NCBI RefSeq assembly: GCF_024494575.1
Contig: NZ_JANHDO010000001.1
Coordinates: forward strand, 930,001 to 994,000
DNA from: Halorubrum salinum
Lineage (GTDB): Archaea > Halobacteriota > Halobacteria > Halobacteriales > Haloferacaceae
Reading direction: 5' to 3'
DNA: 64,000 bases
Made by a program: the position numbers and the translations under genes. The notes below the pieces were generated by a model. The model saw nothing but the letters and a program-made list of their open reading frames with translations, had not been told where the DNA came from and searched no databases. This document shows, piece after piece, positions 35,386-43,299 of this stretch (within the stretch, counting starts at the first letter, position 1; the number at the start of each line of letters is the position of its first letter).

Positions 35386-36498
35386 CTACTCGAACACCGC
35401 GTCGAACGCCGACGCGCCGAGCGGATCGAACGTGCCGGCCGCGACGTTCTCGCGGACGTGACGGAGGTCGGCCGTTCCGACGAGCGACGACGTGACGCCG
35501 GGCGCGCTCCGCGCGAAGTTGAGCGCGCGTTGAGCCGGCGTCTCGCCCGAGAGCGTCGCGTCGACGTCGTCCGGGATCGCGCCCTCGACCGCGAGGTCGC
35601 CCTGTCCGATGCTCGCGCTCGTCACCACCGAGAGACCGGCCTCGTGGGCGAATTCGAGCGCCGAGAGCGGACCGTCGGCGTCGGAACCGGGCGGGGTCGG
35701 CTGGTTCGCCCGCGTGAACGCGTCGGCCATCGCGACGTTGAAGGGGAGTTGGACCGCCTCGAAGCCGTGGTCGTCGTCCGGGCCGACGGCCGCGCCGGCG
35801 GCCTCGGCCCGCGAGAGCACCTCGGCGAGCGAGAGGTACCCCTCCGCGCCGGCGGGCACGCGGAACGCGTCCCACGTCGCGACGCCGTACGCGCCGACGT
35901 CCCCCGCGGCTCGCCGCCGCTCCAACAGCTCGAAGGCGGCCTCCAGCTGGTCGTACACCTCGTCTCTGGAGCGGGCCGCGAGCTGCGTCTCCGGGTTGTG
36001 CACGTAAAAGTAGTCGACCGCGTCGAGCCCGAGCCGCTCCAGCGACCGGTCGAGCGACCACGACAGGAACGCCGGTGCGATCGCGTGCGCGCCGTTCGCG
36101 AGGTGAGCCCGGTCGACGATACCCGGATCGAGGAACCGCTCGCGGACGTACGCGCCCGGGTCGTCGGGACGCTCGCCGTCGAACGGGAGGAACCCGCCCT
36201 TCGTCGCCACGACGACCGCCTCTCGGTCCGTCGGCGAGCGGCGGACCGCCTCGCCGACGACGCGCTCCGCGCGCCCGGCCCGGTAGTTGCTCGCGGTGTC
36301 GACGTGGTTCGCGCCGGACCGGAGCGCGAGTTCGATCGCCGCCCGGGAGGCATCGTCGACCGCGGCCGTCGGCTCGCCGAGGTACGTCCCGATCCCCACG
36401 CTCGCGGCCACGCCGGGGCCGAACCGCCTGAAGTACGTCCGGCCGAAGGCGTCGCCGAACGCGTCGCGGTAGTTCCAGAGGGCTTCGCGGGTCGCCAT
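35386..36498 (-). CDS. aldo/keto reductase family protein
   Basis: A 370-residue AKR protein. The GANHVDTASNYRAGRAERVVGEA block has the catalytic-motif aspartate and tyrosine, VVVATKGGF the lysine, and YFYVHNPETQL replaces the usual DxxxxH pattern with a histidine. The C-terminal part (SVVTSASIGQGDLAV) fits NADPH-binding aldo/keto reductases, somewhat like pyridoxal reductases. The ATG at 36498 was chosen over a longer cysteine- and proline-rich reading. Substrate unknown. Confidence 0.88.
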   Translation of the reverse strand: MATREALWNYRDAFGDAFGRTYFRRFGPGVAASVGIGTYLGEPTAAVDDASRAAIELALRSGANHVDTASNYRAGRAERVVGEAVRRSPTDREAVVVATKGGFLPFDGERPDDPGAYVRERFLDPGIVDRAHLANGAHAIAPAFLSWSLDRSLERLGLDAVDYFYVHNPETQLAARSRDEVYDQLEAAFELLERRRAAGDVGAYGVATWDAFRVPAGAEGYLSLAEVLSRAEAAGAAVGPDDDHGFEAVQLPFNVAMADAFTRANQPTPPGSDADGPLSALEFAHEAGLSVVTSASIGQGDLAVEGAIPDDVDATLSGETPAQRALNFARSAPGVTSSLVGTADLRHVRENVAAGTFDPLGASAFDAVFE

Positions 36499-36613
36499 GC
36501 GTGTGGGTCCGGCCGTCGAAGACATAAGGTGCGTGCACGCGGTCGGTCGCCGTTCGGATGGGTCTCTGAACCGGAAATCCGGCGTCAGACGCGTGCAAGA
36601 CGGCGACACAACG

Positions 36614-36620
36614 ATTATAC
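36614..36620 (+). promoter_or_regulatory. TATA-like box of the dacZ-mscS operon
   Basis: ATTATAC is centred 27 bases before the ATG at 36644, implying a leaderless dacZ message. Confidence 0.65.
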
Positions 36621-36643
36621 GTTATCCGAGAGTTCGTGAAACA

Positions 36644-37465
36644 ATGGCCTCGCTCACCGACCACCTGTCCGACCTCGTCGAGGACGCGGACGCCGCGCTG
36701 CTGTTCTCGCCGACCAGTTCCTTCCACGACCGGTTCGTCGACGACGGCGGGGGCGACGACCCCGACGTCGTCGTCGTCGCGCCCGACAACGACGTCGACG
36801 CCGAGGTGTTCGTCGAGTTACCCCTCCCCTTCGACAACGTCAAAGACCGGATCCGGTTCGGCATCGAGGGCGCGATGGACGCCGACCTCGTGGCCGAGGG
36901 CGACGCGGTCGTCTGCATAGCGTCGGTGTTCGACGGCGGCTCCGACGCGGTGGTCCGCGTCACCGCCGACGAGACGATCCACACCGGCATCTACGACCTG
37001 TTCGTCAACTCCCGGGCCGAGCCGAGCGTCATTCGCGACGTCTTCGAGGTCGCCATCGAACTCGGAAAGAAGGGACAGAAGGGGAAGCCGGTCGGCGCGC
37101 TGTTCGTCGTCGGCGACGCGGGGAAGGTGATGAACAAGTCGCGGCCGCTCTCGTACAACCCCTTCGAGAAGTCGCACGTCCACGTCGGCGACCCCATCGT
37201 CAACGTGATGTTGAAGGAGTTCTCGCGGCTCGACGGCGCGTTCGTCGTCTCCGACTCCGGGAAGATCGTCTCCGCGTACCGCTACCTCGAACCGGGCGCG
37301 GAGGGCGTCGACATCCCGAAGGGGCTCGGCGCGCGCCACATGGCCGGCGGTGCGATCACCCGCGACACGAACGCGACCGCGATCGTGCTCTCCGAGTCCG
37401 ACGGGCTCGTGCGAGCGTTCAAGGCCGGCGAACTCGTCTTAGAGATCGACCCGGAGGAGTACTGA
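36644..37465 (+). CDS. dacZ: diadenylate cyclase DacZ (c-di-AMP synthase)
   Basis: A 273-residue protein with an N-terminal alpha/beta domain and a C-terminal DisA_N (DAC) domain from about residue 115. DAC motifs are LDGAFVVSDSGKIVSAYRYL and GLGARHMAGGAITRDTNATAIVLSES, the DGA and RH-containing motifs that bind ATP. It makes cyclic di-AMP from two ATP. Haloarchaeal DacZ is essential and tied to osmotic balance. A promoter and leaderless start are seen, and the next gene (an MscS-type channel) follows after 4 bases, so they form an operon. Confidence 0.93.
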   Translation: MASLTDHLSDLVEDADAALLFSPTSSFHDRFVDDGGGDDPDVVVVAPDNDVDAEVFVELPLPFDNVKDRIRFGIEGAMDADLVAEGDAVVCIASVFDGGSDAVVRVTADETIHTGIYDLFVNSRAEPSVIRDVFEVAIELGKKGQKGKPVGALFVVGDAGKVMNKSRPLSYNPFEKSHVHVGDPIVNVMLKEFSRLDGAFVVSDSGKIVSAYRYLEPGAEGVDIPKGLGARHMAGGAITRDTNATAIVLSESDGLVRAFKAGELVLEIDPEEY

Positions 37466-37469
37466 ACCG

Positions 37470-38258
37470 ATGTCCACGGTCACGAGCGCGCTCGCCGGGG
37501 CGGTCGCGGCCGTCCCCGACCGGCTCTGGCTCGCCCTGTTCGTGCTCGCGTTCGGGCTCGTCGCGGCGTACGTCGTCGGCGTGATCAACCGCCGGCTGTT
37601 GACGAGAGCCGGGATCCCCGAAGTCATCGAGGGGACCGCCTTCGAGCGGACCGCCCGCGAGTTCGACACCTCCACGGTCCACATCCTCGCGCAACTGTCG
37701 AGTTACTTCATCGTCGCCGTCACGGTCATCGTCGCGCTCACGGTCGCCGACGTGAACTACCTCGAACAGTTCTGGTCCGGCGTCGCGGCCTTCCTTCCCC
37801 GCGTGTTCGTCGCCGTCATCGTCCTCATCGTCGGGATCGTCGTCGGCGACAAGGCGGAACTGCTCGTCGCCGAGCGGCTCCGAGGAATCAAGCTCCCGGA
37901 ACTCGGCGTGTTCCCGCCGCTCGTCAAATACAGCGTGGTGTACGTCGCCGCGCTCGTCGCCCTCGGACAGGTCGGCGTCCAGACGCTCGCGCTCGTCGTG
38001 CTGCTGGCGGCGTTCGCGCTGGCGATCGTGTTGTTCGCCGCGCTGGCGACGAAGGACCTCGTCGCATCCGCCGCCGCGGGCGTCTTCCTCCTGTTGCGAC
38101 AGCCGTACGGGGTCGGCGACGAGGTCCGCGTCGCCGGCGAGCGCGGGATCGTCCAAGAGGTCGACCTGTTCGTCACGCGCATCGAGGCCGACGGCGAGGA
38201 GCACGTGCTCCCGAATCACTCCGTGTTCCGCGACGGGATCGTGCTGATCCGAGAGTGA
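37470..38258 (+). CDS. MscS-like mechanosensitive channel family protein
   Basis: A 262-residue membrane protein with four to five hydrophobic segments (first at about residues 17-40, then 70-92, 100-128, 145-165 and 168-195). The last is followed by GVFLLLRQPYGVGDEVRVAG and GIVQEVDLFVTRIEADGEEHVLPNHSVF, the MscS beta-domain signature. It would release solutes on hypo-osmotic shock. It is coupled to dacZ with a 4-base gap, which suggests that c-di-AMP level and channel output are coordinated. The C-terminal alpha/beta cage is missing, so it is shorter than E. coli MscS. Confidence 0.9.
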   Translation: MSTVTSALAGAVAAVPDRLWLALFVLAFGLVAAYVVGVINRRLLTRAGIPEVIEGTAFERTAREFDTSTVHILAQLSSYFIVAVTVIVALTVADVNYLEQFWSGVAAFLPRVFVAVIVLIVGIVVGDKAELLVAERLRGIKLPELGVFPPLVKYSVVYVAALVALGQVGVQTLALVVLLAAFALAIVLFAALATKDLVASAAAGVFLLLRQPYGVGDEVRVAGERGIVQEVDLFVTRIEADGEEHVLPNHSVFRDGIVLIRE

Positions 38259-38341
38259 CTGGCGCGAGGAGACGACCGGATGCGAGGAGCGAACCGAGAC
38301 GCGTCGAGACGGTGGTCACGAGACGTGCCGTGTGATCCGTT

Positions 38342-38420
38342 CATACGGACCGTATGTTTATATATCTCTTTTCGTATTGGTCGTACGTTACCTCAATAGG
38401 CATATATACTTAAATAATTA
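38342..38420. promoter_or_regulatory. AT-rich island with palindrome and two TATA-like boxes
   Basis: CATACGG-A-CCGTATG at 38342-38356 is a perfect 7-1-7 inverted repeat, followed at once by TTTATATAT (38357-38365). A second TATA-like CATATATACTT lies at 38401-38411. The island is much more AT-rich than the window. The palindrome beside a TATA box looks like an operator-promoter pair. The gene it once served may be the kinase whose remnant follows. Confidence 0.6.
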
Positions 38421-38752
38421 AGATCGACCACGCGCTCCGGAACGCGGTCGACCACAACGATCGTGAGTCGCCGTCAGTCACCGTCTCAGTGGTCGACGAG
38501 GGGGAGACCGCGCAGGGAACGGTCCGTATCGCCGATGACGGGCCGTCGATTCCGAAGACGGAGATCGACGTCCTCTTGGAGGACGTCGAGACCAGCAGCA
38601 CCTTTCACGGTACGAGCGTCGGTCTGTGGGTGATGCAGTGGTGCGTCGAGTCTCTCGGCGGCGAGTTGACGTTCGAGGAGAACTCCCCCCGCGGGAACGT
38701 CGTCTCCATCTCGCTTCCGAAGGTATCGGAGCCGCCGACAGACGACGGGTAA
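38414..38752 (+). pseudogene. histidine kinase C-terminal remnant (HATPase domain only)
   Basis: The open frame from 38414 encodes about 112 residues of a kinase ATPase domain: N-box DHALRNAVDHND, G1 box VRIADDGPSIP, and G2 region FHGTSVGLWVMQWCVESLGG with closing strands FEENSPRGNVVSISLP. The sensor, PAS and HisKA parts are absent, and an in-frame stop lies at 38411. No ATG precedes the domain; the first in-frame candidate is a GTG at 38489, after the N-box. The break coincides with the AT-rich island. It is probably a decayed kinase, though a short expressed ATPase fragment cannot be excluded. Confidence 0.78.
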
Positions 38753-38843
38753 TCGGAGACGGCGGCGCGGTCACGGCGCTCGGACGACAGGACGACGCCC
38801 GATCCCCGGTGCGCTTATCGCCGTGCGACCGTCAGGGTCGCGT

Positions 38844-39518
38844 ATGGCACCGACGCTGGTCAGCGCCGCCGTCGGCGCGCTGCTCGCGGCGGCCTTGCTC
38901 GGGTCCGCCTTCGACCGCCGATCGGTCGCGATCGTCGTCGCGGCCGCGGCGGCTCCCGACCTCGACGCGGTCGCGAGCCTCGCCGTTCCGGGGGCGACGA
39001 ACGCGCTCTTTCACGCGCTCTGGATCCCGCTCGCAGTCGGGGTCGCGCTCCGGTGGGACACGGCACACCGCGAGCGGTCGTGGCTCCGCGAGCGCGCGGT
39101 CGGGGCGACGGGCGACCGCGCCGTCCGGGTCGCGTGGGTGGCGCTGGCGTCGTTCGTCGTCGCCGGGATCGGGCCCGACCTGTTCTGGCGGGCGGGAGTG
39201 AACCCCTTGTATCCGGTCCACGACGCCTACTACCTCGTCTCCGGACGGCTCGTGTTCTCGACACAGGAGGGGATAGTCCAGACGTTCGTGACGCTCGGCA
39301 GAGAGGGCCCGGGCGTGCTCCCGATCGAACGGCTCGGTACGAGCGCGACCCACGCCGTTCCGACGTGGGTGAACCCGGACGGCCGACCGGGGCTCTCGCT
39401 CGACGCCGAGCGGGAAATCGCGCTCGTCCGGACCGGCTGGCAGCTGATCGTCGTCGCGAGCGCGGTCGCGATGCTCGCGGTCCGGTTCCGGGAGACGGAC
39501 GCGGAGGTGACGCGCTGA
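38844..39518 (+). CDS. YdjM-like (DUF457) membrane protein, paralog A
   Basis: A 224-residue protein with about five hydrophobic segments, annotated in the family as membrane-bound metal-dependent hydrolase. It keeps APDLDAVAS and FHALW but has TLVSAAVGAL where paralog B has TVVHAGFALL, so the N-terminal histidine is missing. GIGPDLFW replaces paralog B's HVGLDW. A TATA-like GCTTATC lies 28 bases upstream. It is followed directly by paralog B, which starts one base after its stop. Confidence 0.8.
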   Translation: MAPTLVSAAVGALLAAALLGSAFDRRSVAIVVAAAAAPDLDAVASLAVPGATNALFHALWIPLAVGVALRWDTAHRERSWLRERAVGATGDRAVRVAWVALASFVVAGIGPDLFWRAGVNPLYPVHDAYYLVSGRLVFSTQEGIVQTFVTLGREGPGVLPIERLGTSATHAVPTWVNPDGRPGLSLDAEREIALVRTGWQLIVVASAVAMLAVRFRETDAEVTR

Positions 39519-40196
39519 ATGCCCTCGACGGTCGTCCACGCCGGCTTCGCGCTCCTGTTGGCCGCCGGTCTCCTCGGAAGGCACTACGACCGGCGGGCGC
39601 TCGCGGCGCTGCTCGTGATCGTCGTGGTCCCCGAGGTGGACAGCTTCCTCGGCCCGTTCATGCCCGGCGCACACCGGACGGTCGGCCACACCCTCGTGTT
39701 CCCCGCCCTCGCCGCGGGGCTCCTCTACTACGACACCCGAATTCGGGACCGATCGCTCGTCCGGAGCCGACTCGACGACTTCGAGCGCGCGGACCGGTGG
39801 ATCGCCGTCGCGTGGGTCGCGCTGTTCGCCCACGCGTTCGCGCACGTCGGCCTCGATTGGACGCATCTCGACGGCGTCAACGTCGCCTGGCCGCTCGTCG
39901 ACCGGTTCGTCCACCTCGACGGGGAGGTCGTCTTCTCGACCGCCGAGGGGTTCACGCAGACGTTCGTGGAGGTGCAGGTAGATCCCGAAACGGGGCGGCG
40001 GGCGGTCGACGCCGGCGTGACCGGAACCACAGAGACGGTCCACGTGAACAACCCCGTCGAGCCACGGGACCCCGACGAGGTCACCGAGGAGCCGGTCGAC
40101 CGCCGGTTCCCGGTCGCGAACGCGGGCTGGCGGCTCTACCTGATCGGACTCGGGCTGTTCACGCTCGCGGCGCGGCGGCTGCAAGGCGACGTGTGA
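39519..40196 (+). CDS. YdjM-like (DUF457) metal-dependent hydrolase, paralog B
   Basis: A 225-residue membrane protein of the YdjM/LexA-regulated family. Candidate metal ligands are intact: VHAGFA near the N-terminus, VVPEVDSFLG, GHTLVFP and HAFAHVGLDW. About five membrane segments. It is coupled to paralog A and shares the blocks PVHDAYYLVSGRLVFSTQEG and PLVDRFVHLDGEVVFSTAEG, so the pair arose by tandem duplication. The substrate is unknown. Confidence 0.85.
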   Translation: MPSTVVHAGFALLLAAGLLGRHYDRRALAALLVIVVVPEVDSFLGPFMPGAHRTVGHTLVFPALAAGLLYYDTRIRDRSLVRSRLDDFERADRWIAVAWVALFAHAFAHVGLDWTHLDGVNVAWPLVDRFVHLDGEVVFSTAEGFTQTFVEVQVDPETGRRAVDAGVTGTTETVHVNNPVEPRDPDEVTEEPVDRRFPVANAGWRLYLIGLGLFTLAARRLQGDV

Positions 40197-40254
40197 ACCC
40201 GCAAGCTGTGAAAATCGGCGCGAGGTTCGTCCGTCCGCGGCGCAGCGGCGTCGC

Positions 40255-41295
40255 CTACGGCGTGATCACGGCGCGGCCGTCGATCTCACCGTGTTCGAGC
40301 TTTTCTGCGACGGTGTTCACGTCGCCGAGGTCGTACCGGCTGGTGTGTAGATCCACGTCGCCCTGCTCGACGAGCGCGACGAGCTCCTGTAGCTCGGCGT
40401 ACCGCCCGACGATGTTGCCGACGAACGAGAACTCGCCGTTCACCAAGGCCTGCGCCGGCTCGTGGATGTGTCCGCCGTAGCCGATGATGTGGTGGTCGCC
40501 GCCGGCGGCGGTGACGTCGGGCGCGTAGGCGGTCGTCTGGTCCGCGCCGACGAAGTCGAGCACCTGCGCGGCACCCGTCCCGTCGGTGATGGACTCGACT
40601 TCGGCGGGCACGTCGGCCTCCGTCGGGTTGACGAGGTGGTCGGCGCCGTACCGGTCCGCGAGGTCGAGCGCGGCGTTTTTCACGTCGACCGCGGTGATCC
40701 GCGCCGCGCTCATCGCGTCGAGACACTGGAGCCCGATGTGGCCGAGCCCACCGATGCCGATGACGACCGCGTGGTCGCCGGGGTTCAGTTCGCCGACCGC
40801 CTTCTTCGCCGCGTGGTACGCCGTGATGCCGGCGTCGGCGTGCGGCGCGATGTCGACCGGATCGACGCCGCCCGGCAGCGGGATCACGGAGCGCTCGCTG
40901 GTGTGGAGGTAGTCGGCGAAGCCGCCGTCGGTCGTCAGCCCGTTGAACGCGTCGTTCTCGCAGTACATCGTCTCGCCGAGCCGGCAGGGCCGACAGGTGC
41001 CACAGGTCTGTACGGGGTGACAGATCACCGCGTCCCCCTCGGAGACGATCTCGACGTCGTCGCCCGTCTCGACGACGGTCCCCGCGTTCTCGTGGCCCAA
41101 GGTCATCGGGAGGTCCTGCGGGACGTACTCCTCCCACATCCCCTCGATGATGTGATTGTCGGTCTGACACCAGCCCGCGCCCTCGACCTCGACTATCACG
41201 TCGCTGGCTCCGGTCGCGTGCGGCCGATCGACCTCGTCGATCTGCAGCCCCTCGGTCATGTCGTCCGTGTACTCGTGGAGTCGGGCAGCTTGCAT
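40255..41295 (-). CDS. zinc-dependent alcohol dehydrogenase
   Basis: A 346-residue medium-chain dehydrogenase. Catalytic zinc ligands are Cys43, His68 and Glu69 (GHENAG); the structural zinc has Cys98, Cys101, Cys104 and Cys112. The NAD(P) motif is VVIGIGGLGHIGLQ. It would interconvert an alcohol and an aldehyde or ketone. It is divergent from the amidohydrolase and MIP18 genes, whose bacterial relatives lie in soluble di-iron monooxygenase clusters that also carry an alcohol dehydrogenase. Propanol-type substrates are therefore inferred, not shown. A 6-1-6 palindrome lies just before its ATG. Confidence 0.92.
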   Translation of the reverse strand: MQAARLHEYTDDMTEGLQIDEVDRPHATGASDVIVEVEGAGWCQTDNHIIEGMWEEYVPQDLPMTLGHENAGTVVETGDDVEIVSEGDAVICHPVQTCGTCRPCRLGETMYCENDAFNGLTTDGGFADYLHTSERSVIPLPGGVDPVDIAPHADAGITAYHAAKKAVGELNPGDHAVVIGIGGLGHIGLQCLDAMSAARITAVDVKNAALDLADRYGADHLVNPTEADVPAEVESITDGTGAAQVLDFVGADQTTAYAPDVTAAGGDHHIIGYGGHIHEPAQALVNGEFSFVGNIVGRYAELQELVALVEQGDVDLHTSRYDLGDVNTVAEKLEHGEIDGRAVITP

Positions 41296-41297
41296 GT

Positions 41298-41310
41298 GAG
41301 ACACTGTCTC
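41298..41310. promoter_or_regulatory. palindrome next to the alcohol dehydrogenase start
   Basis: GAGACA-C-TGTCTC is a perfect 6-1-6 inverted repeat that begins two bases from the dehydrogenase ATG (41295). A TATA-like CGTTTATGC on the minus strand lies at 41322-41330, so the palindrome overlaps the presumed start of transcription. Candidate operator or 5' hairpin. Confidence 0.5.
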
Positions 41311-41372
41311 GTTTCCTCCTGCATAAACGTTCGTTATAGTCTTGTAATTATACTGAACGATCCTTATTGTTA

Positions 41373-41391
41373 TGTGTGGTCGGACCACACA
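41373..41391. promoter_or_regulatory. palindromic operator candidate before the amidohydrolase
   Basis: TGTGTGGTC-G-GACCACACA is a perfect 9-1-9 inverted repeat ending nine bases before the ATG at 41401. The AT-rich CCTTATTGTTA (41362-41372) directly upstream is the TATA candidate. The position between TATA and start is where an archaeal repressor would block initiation. Confidence 0.65.
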
Positions 41392-41400
41392 CAGAAACGC

Positions 41401-42462
41401 ATGTACGAGATGGACGGTGAGGAGATCTTCGTCATCGACGGGCACGTCCACCTGTGGGACGCTCGCACGGAGAACATCACGCACGAGGGGGGCGAGCAGT
41501 TCATCCAGTGTTTCTACGATTATCACACGGGATTCACGCCGGAGGAGAAGCAGTGGGACATGGAGGAGTACCGTCACTACGGCGCAGACCGGATGGCGAC
41601 CGACCTGTTCGGGAACGCGGCGGCCGACATGGCGATCTTCCAGCCCACGTACCTCACGGAGTTCTACGACGAGGGGTTCAACACGACCGAACAGAACGCC
41701 GAGTTGGCCGAGGAGTACCCGGAGCGGTTCGTGTTGAACGGGAGCTTCGACCCCCGTGACGGCGAGGAGGGGCTCCGTTACCTCGAACACCTCAAAGAGG
41801 AGTACGACATCCCCGGCGTGAAGCTGTACACGGCTGCGTGGCGCGACGACTCGAAGGGGTGGCGGCTCGACAGCGACGACGCCTTCGAGTTCTTAGAGAA
41901 GTGCGCCGACCTCGGGATCGAGAACATCAACGCCCACAAGGGACCGACGATCCGCCCGCTCAACCGCGACGCCTTCGACGTGAAGGACGTCGACGACGCC
42001 GCGTCGTCGTTCCCCGAACTCAACTTCATCGTCAACCACGTCGGGCTCCCGCGGCTCGACGACTTCTGTTGGATCGCGGCTCAGGAGCCGAACGTCTACG
42101 GCGGCCTCGCGGTCGCGTCGGCGATGTCGACGAACCGGAAGCGGAAGTTCGGCGAGATCATGGGCGAGCTGCTCTACTGGCTCGGCGAAGACCGCATCCT
42201 GTTCGGCTCCGACTACGCGCTGTGGAACCCCGACTGGCTCGTCGATCAGGTGATGAACGCCGAACTCACCGACGAGCAGCGCGACGAGTACGGCGTCGAA
42301 CTCGACGTCGACACGATGAAGAAAGTCATGGGCGAGAACGCCGCCCGGCTGTACGATATCGACATCGAAGAGAAGAAACGCCAGTTCCGAGACGACGCCG
42401 TCACCGAACGGTTCGACCTCGCCGACCACTACGGCGGCGACGCGGGGGCCGCGGCGGACTGA
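41401..42462 (+). CDS. amidohydrolase family protein (monooxygenase-cluster type)
   Basis: A 353-residue Amidohydrolase_2 TIM-barrel protein. Metal-site candidates are H15 and H17 in GHVHLWD, a lysine in PGVKLYTAAW, histidines in NAHKGPTIRPLNRDAFDV and FIVNHVGLPR, and the aspartate in FGSDYALWNPDWL. The blocks EQFIQCFYDYH, HKGPTIRPLNRDAFDV, LPRLDDFCWIA and SDYALW recall the amidohydrolase encoded in actinobacterial propane/THF soluble di-iron monooxygenase clusters. Its exact reaction is unknown there too. It shares one base with the next gene (TGATG), so the two are coupled. Confidence 0.88.
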   Translation: MYEMDGEEIFVIDGHVHLWDARTENITHEGGEQFIQCFYDYHTGFTPEEKQWDMEEYRHYGADRMATDLFGNAAADMAIFQPTYLTEFYDEGFNTTEQNAELAEEYPERFVLNGSFDPRDGEEGLRYLEHLKEEYDIPGVKLYTAAWRDDSKGWRLDSDDAFEFLEKCADLGIENINAHKGPTIRPLNRDAFDVKDVDDAASSFPELNFIVNHVGLPRLDDFCWIAAQEPNVYGGLAVASAMSTNRKRKFGEIMGELLYWLGEDRILFGSDYALWNPDWLVDQVMNAELTDEQRDEYGVELDVDTMKKVMGENAARLYDIDIEEKKRQFRDDAVTERFDLADHYGGDAGAAAD

Positions 42463-43277
42463 TGTCTGGGAGCCGCACGGACCCCGGCGGCGACGCCGGT
42501 TCCGCCGACACCGGCGACACCGCCGACGCCGCGGAGCTGACAGACGGTCCGCGCGTCGTGGCGGTTCGCGACAGGCTCGACCGCGTCGAGGACCCCGAGC
42601 TGGCCCGGTCGATCGTCGAACTCGACTACGTCGACGCGATCGATATCGACGGCGGACGCGTGCTCGTGCAGTTCACCCTCCCGACCGCGTGGTGTTCGCC
42701 GGCGTTCGCGTGGATGATGGCGGTCGACGCCCGCGACGAGGTCGAGTCGCTCGCGTGGGTCGACACGGCGCGGATCGAGCTGTGCGACCACATGCACGAC
42801 GAGGAGATCACGACGGGCGTCAACGCCCGCGACACCTTCGGCGAGACGTTCCCAGACGCCGACGGCGGCGTCGCCGAAGTCAGGGCCGCCATCGCCGACA
42901 AGGCCCGGGTCTCGCGACAGCGCGAGGCGATCTCGACGCTGCTCGACGCCGGCGTCGATCCGGCGCAGATCGTCGCGCTCGACCGCGACGACGTGACGTT
43001 CGACGGCGAGGCCGCGCACGTCGAACTCGACGGGCTCTCCGTCGTCGTCGACCGCGACCCGATCGAGACGTACGTGAACCGGGCGGCCGCGAGCGGCCAC
43101 GTCACCGACGCCGGTGACACGCTGTTTCTGACGCCAGAGGGCGATCAGATCGCGCCCGACCGGCTCGACCGGGTCCAGAAGCGCGCCCGCCTCGCCGACG
43201 TCAACATGAGCGGACAGGGCGCGGTGTGCGACGCGCTCCACAGGGCTCGCCACGGGTCGGACGACGAGAGCGGGTAA
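42462..43277 (+). CDS. MIP18/DUF59-type iron-sulfur or metal-cluster assembly protein
   Basis: A 271-residue protein. The DUF59 part (about residues 35-110) has RVEDPELARSIVELDYV and LVQFTLPTAWCSPAFAWMM, with the single conserved cysteine of the family. The remaining 150 residues (from CDHMHDEEITTGVNARDTFG) are an extension seen in the monooxygenase-cluster variety. DUF59 proteins help insert metal or Fe-S centres in clients, so it may mature the amidohydrolase, a dehydrogenase or a distant di-iron oxygenase. Coupled to the preceding gene by TGATG. Confidence 0.85.
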   Translation: MSGSRTDPGGDAGSADTGDTADAAELTDGPRVVAVRDRLDRVEDPELARSIVELDYVDAIDIDGGRVLVQFTLPTAWCSPAFAWMMAVDARDEVESLAWVDTARIELCDHMHDEEITTGVNARDTFGETFPDADGGVAEVRAAIADKARVSRQREAISTLLDAGVDPAQIVALDRDDVTFDGEAAHVELDGLSVVVDRDPIETYVNRAAASGHVTDAGDTLFLTPEGDQIAPDRLDRVQKRARLADVNMSGQGAVCDALHRARHGSDDESG

Positions 43278-43299
43278 GCGCGTCTCGGCTCCGCCCCGG

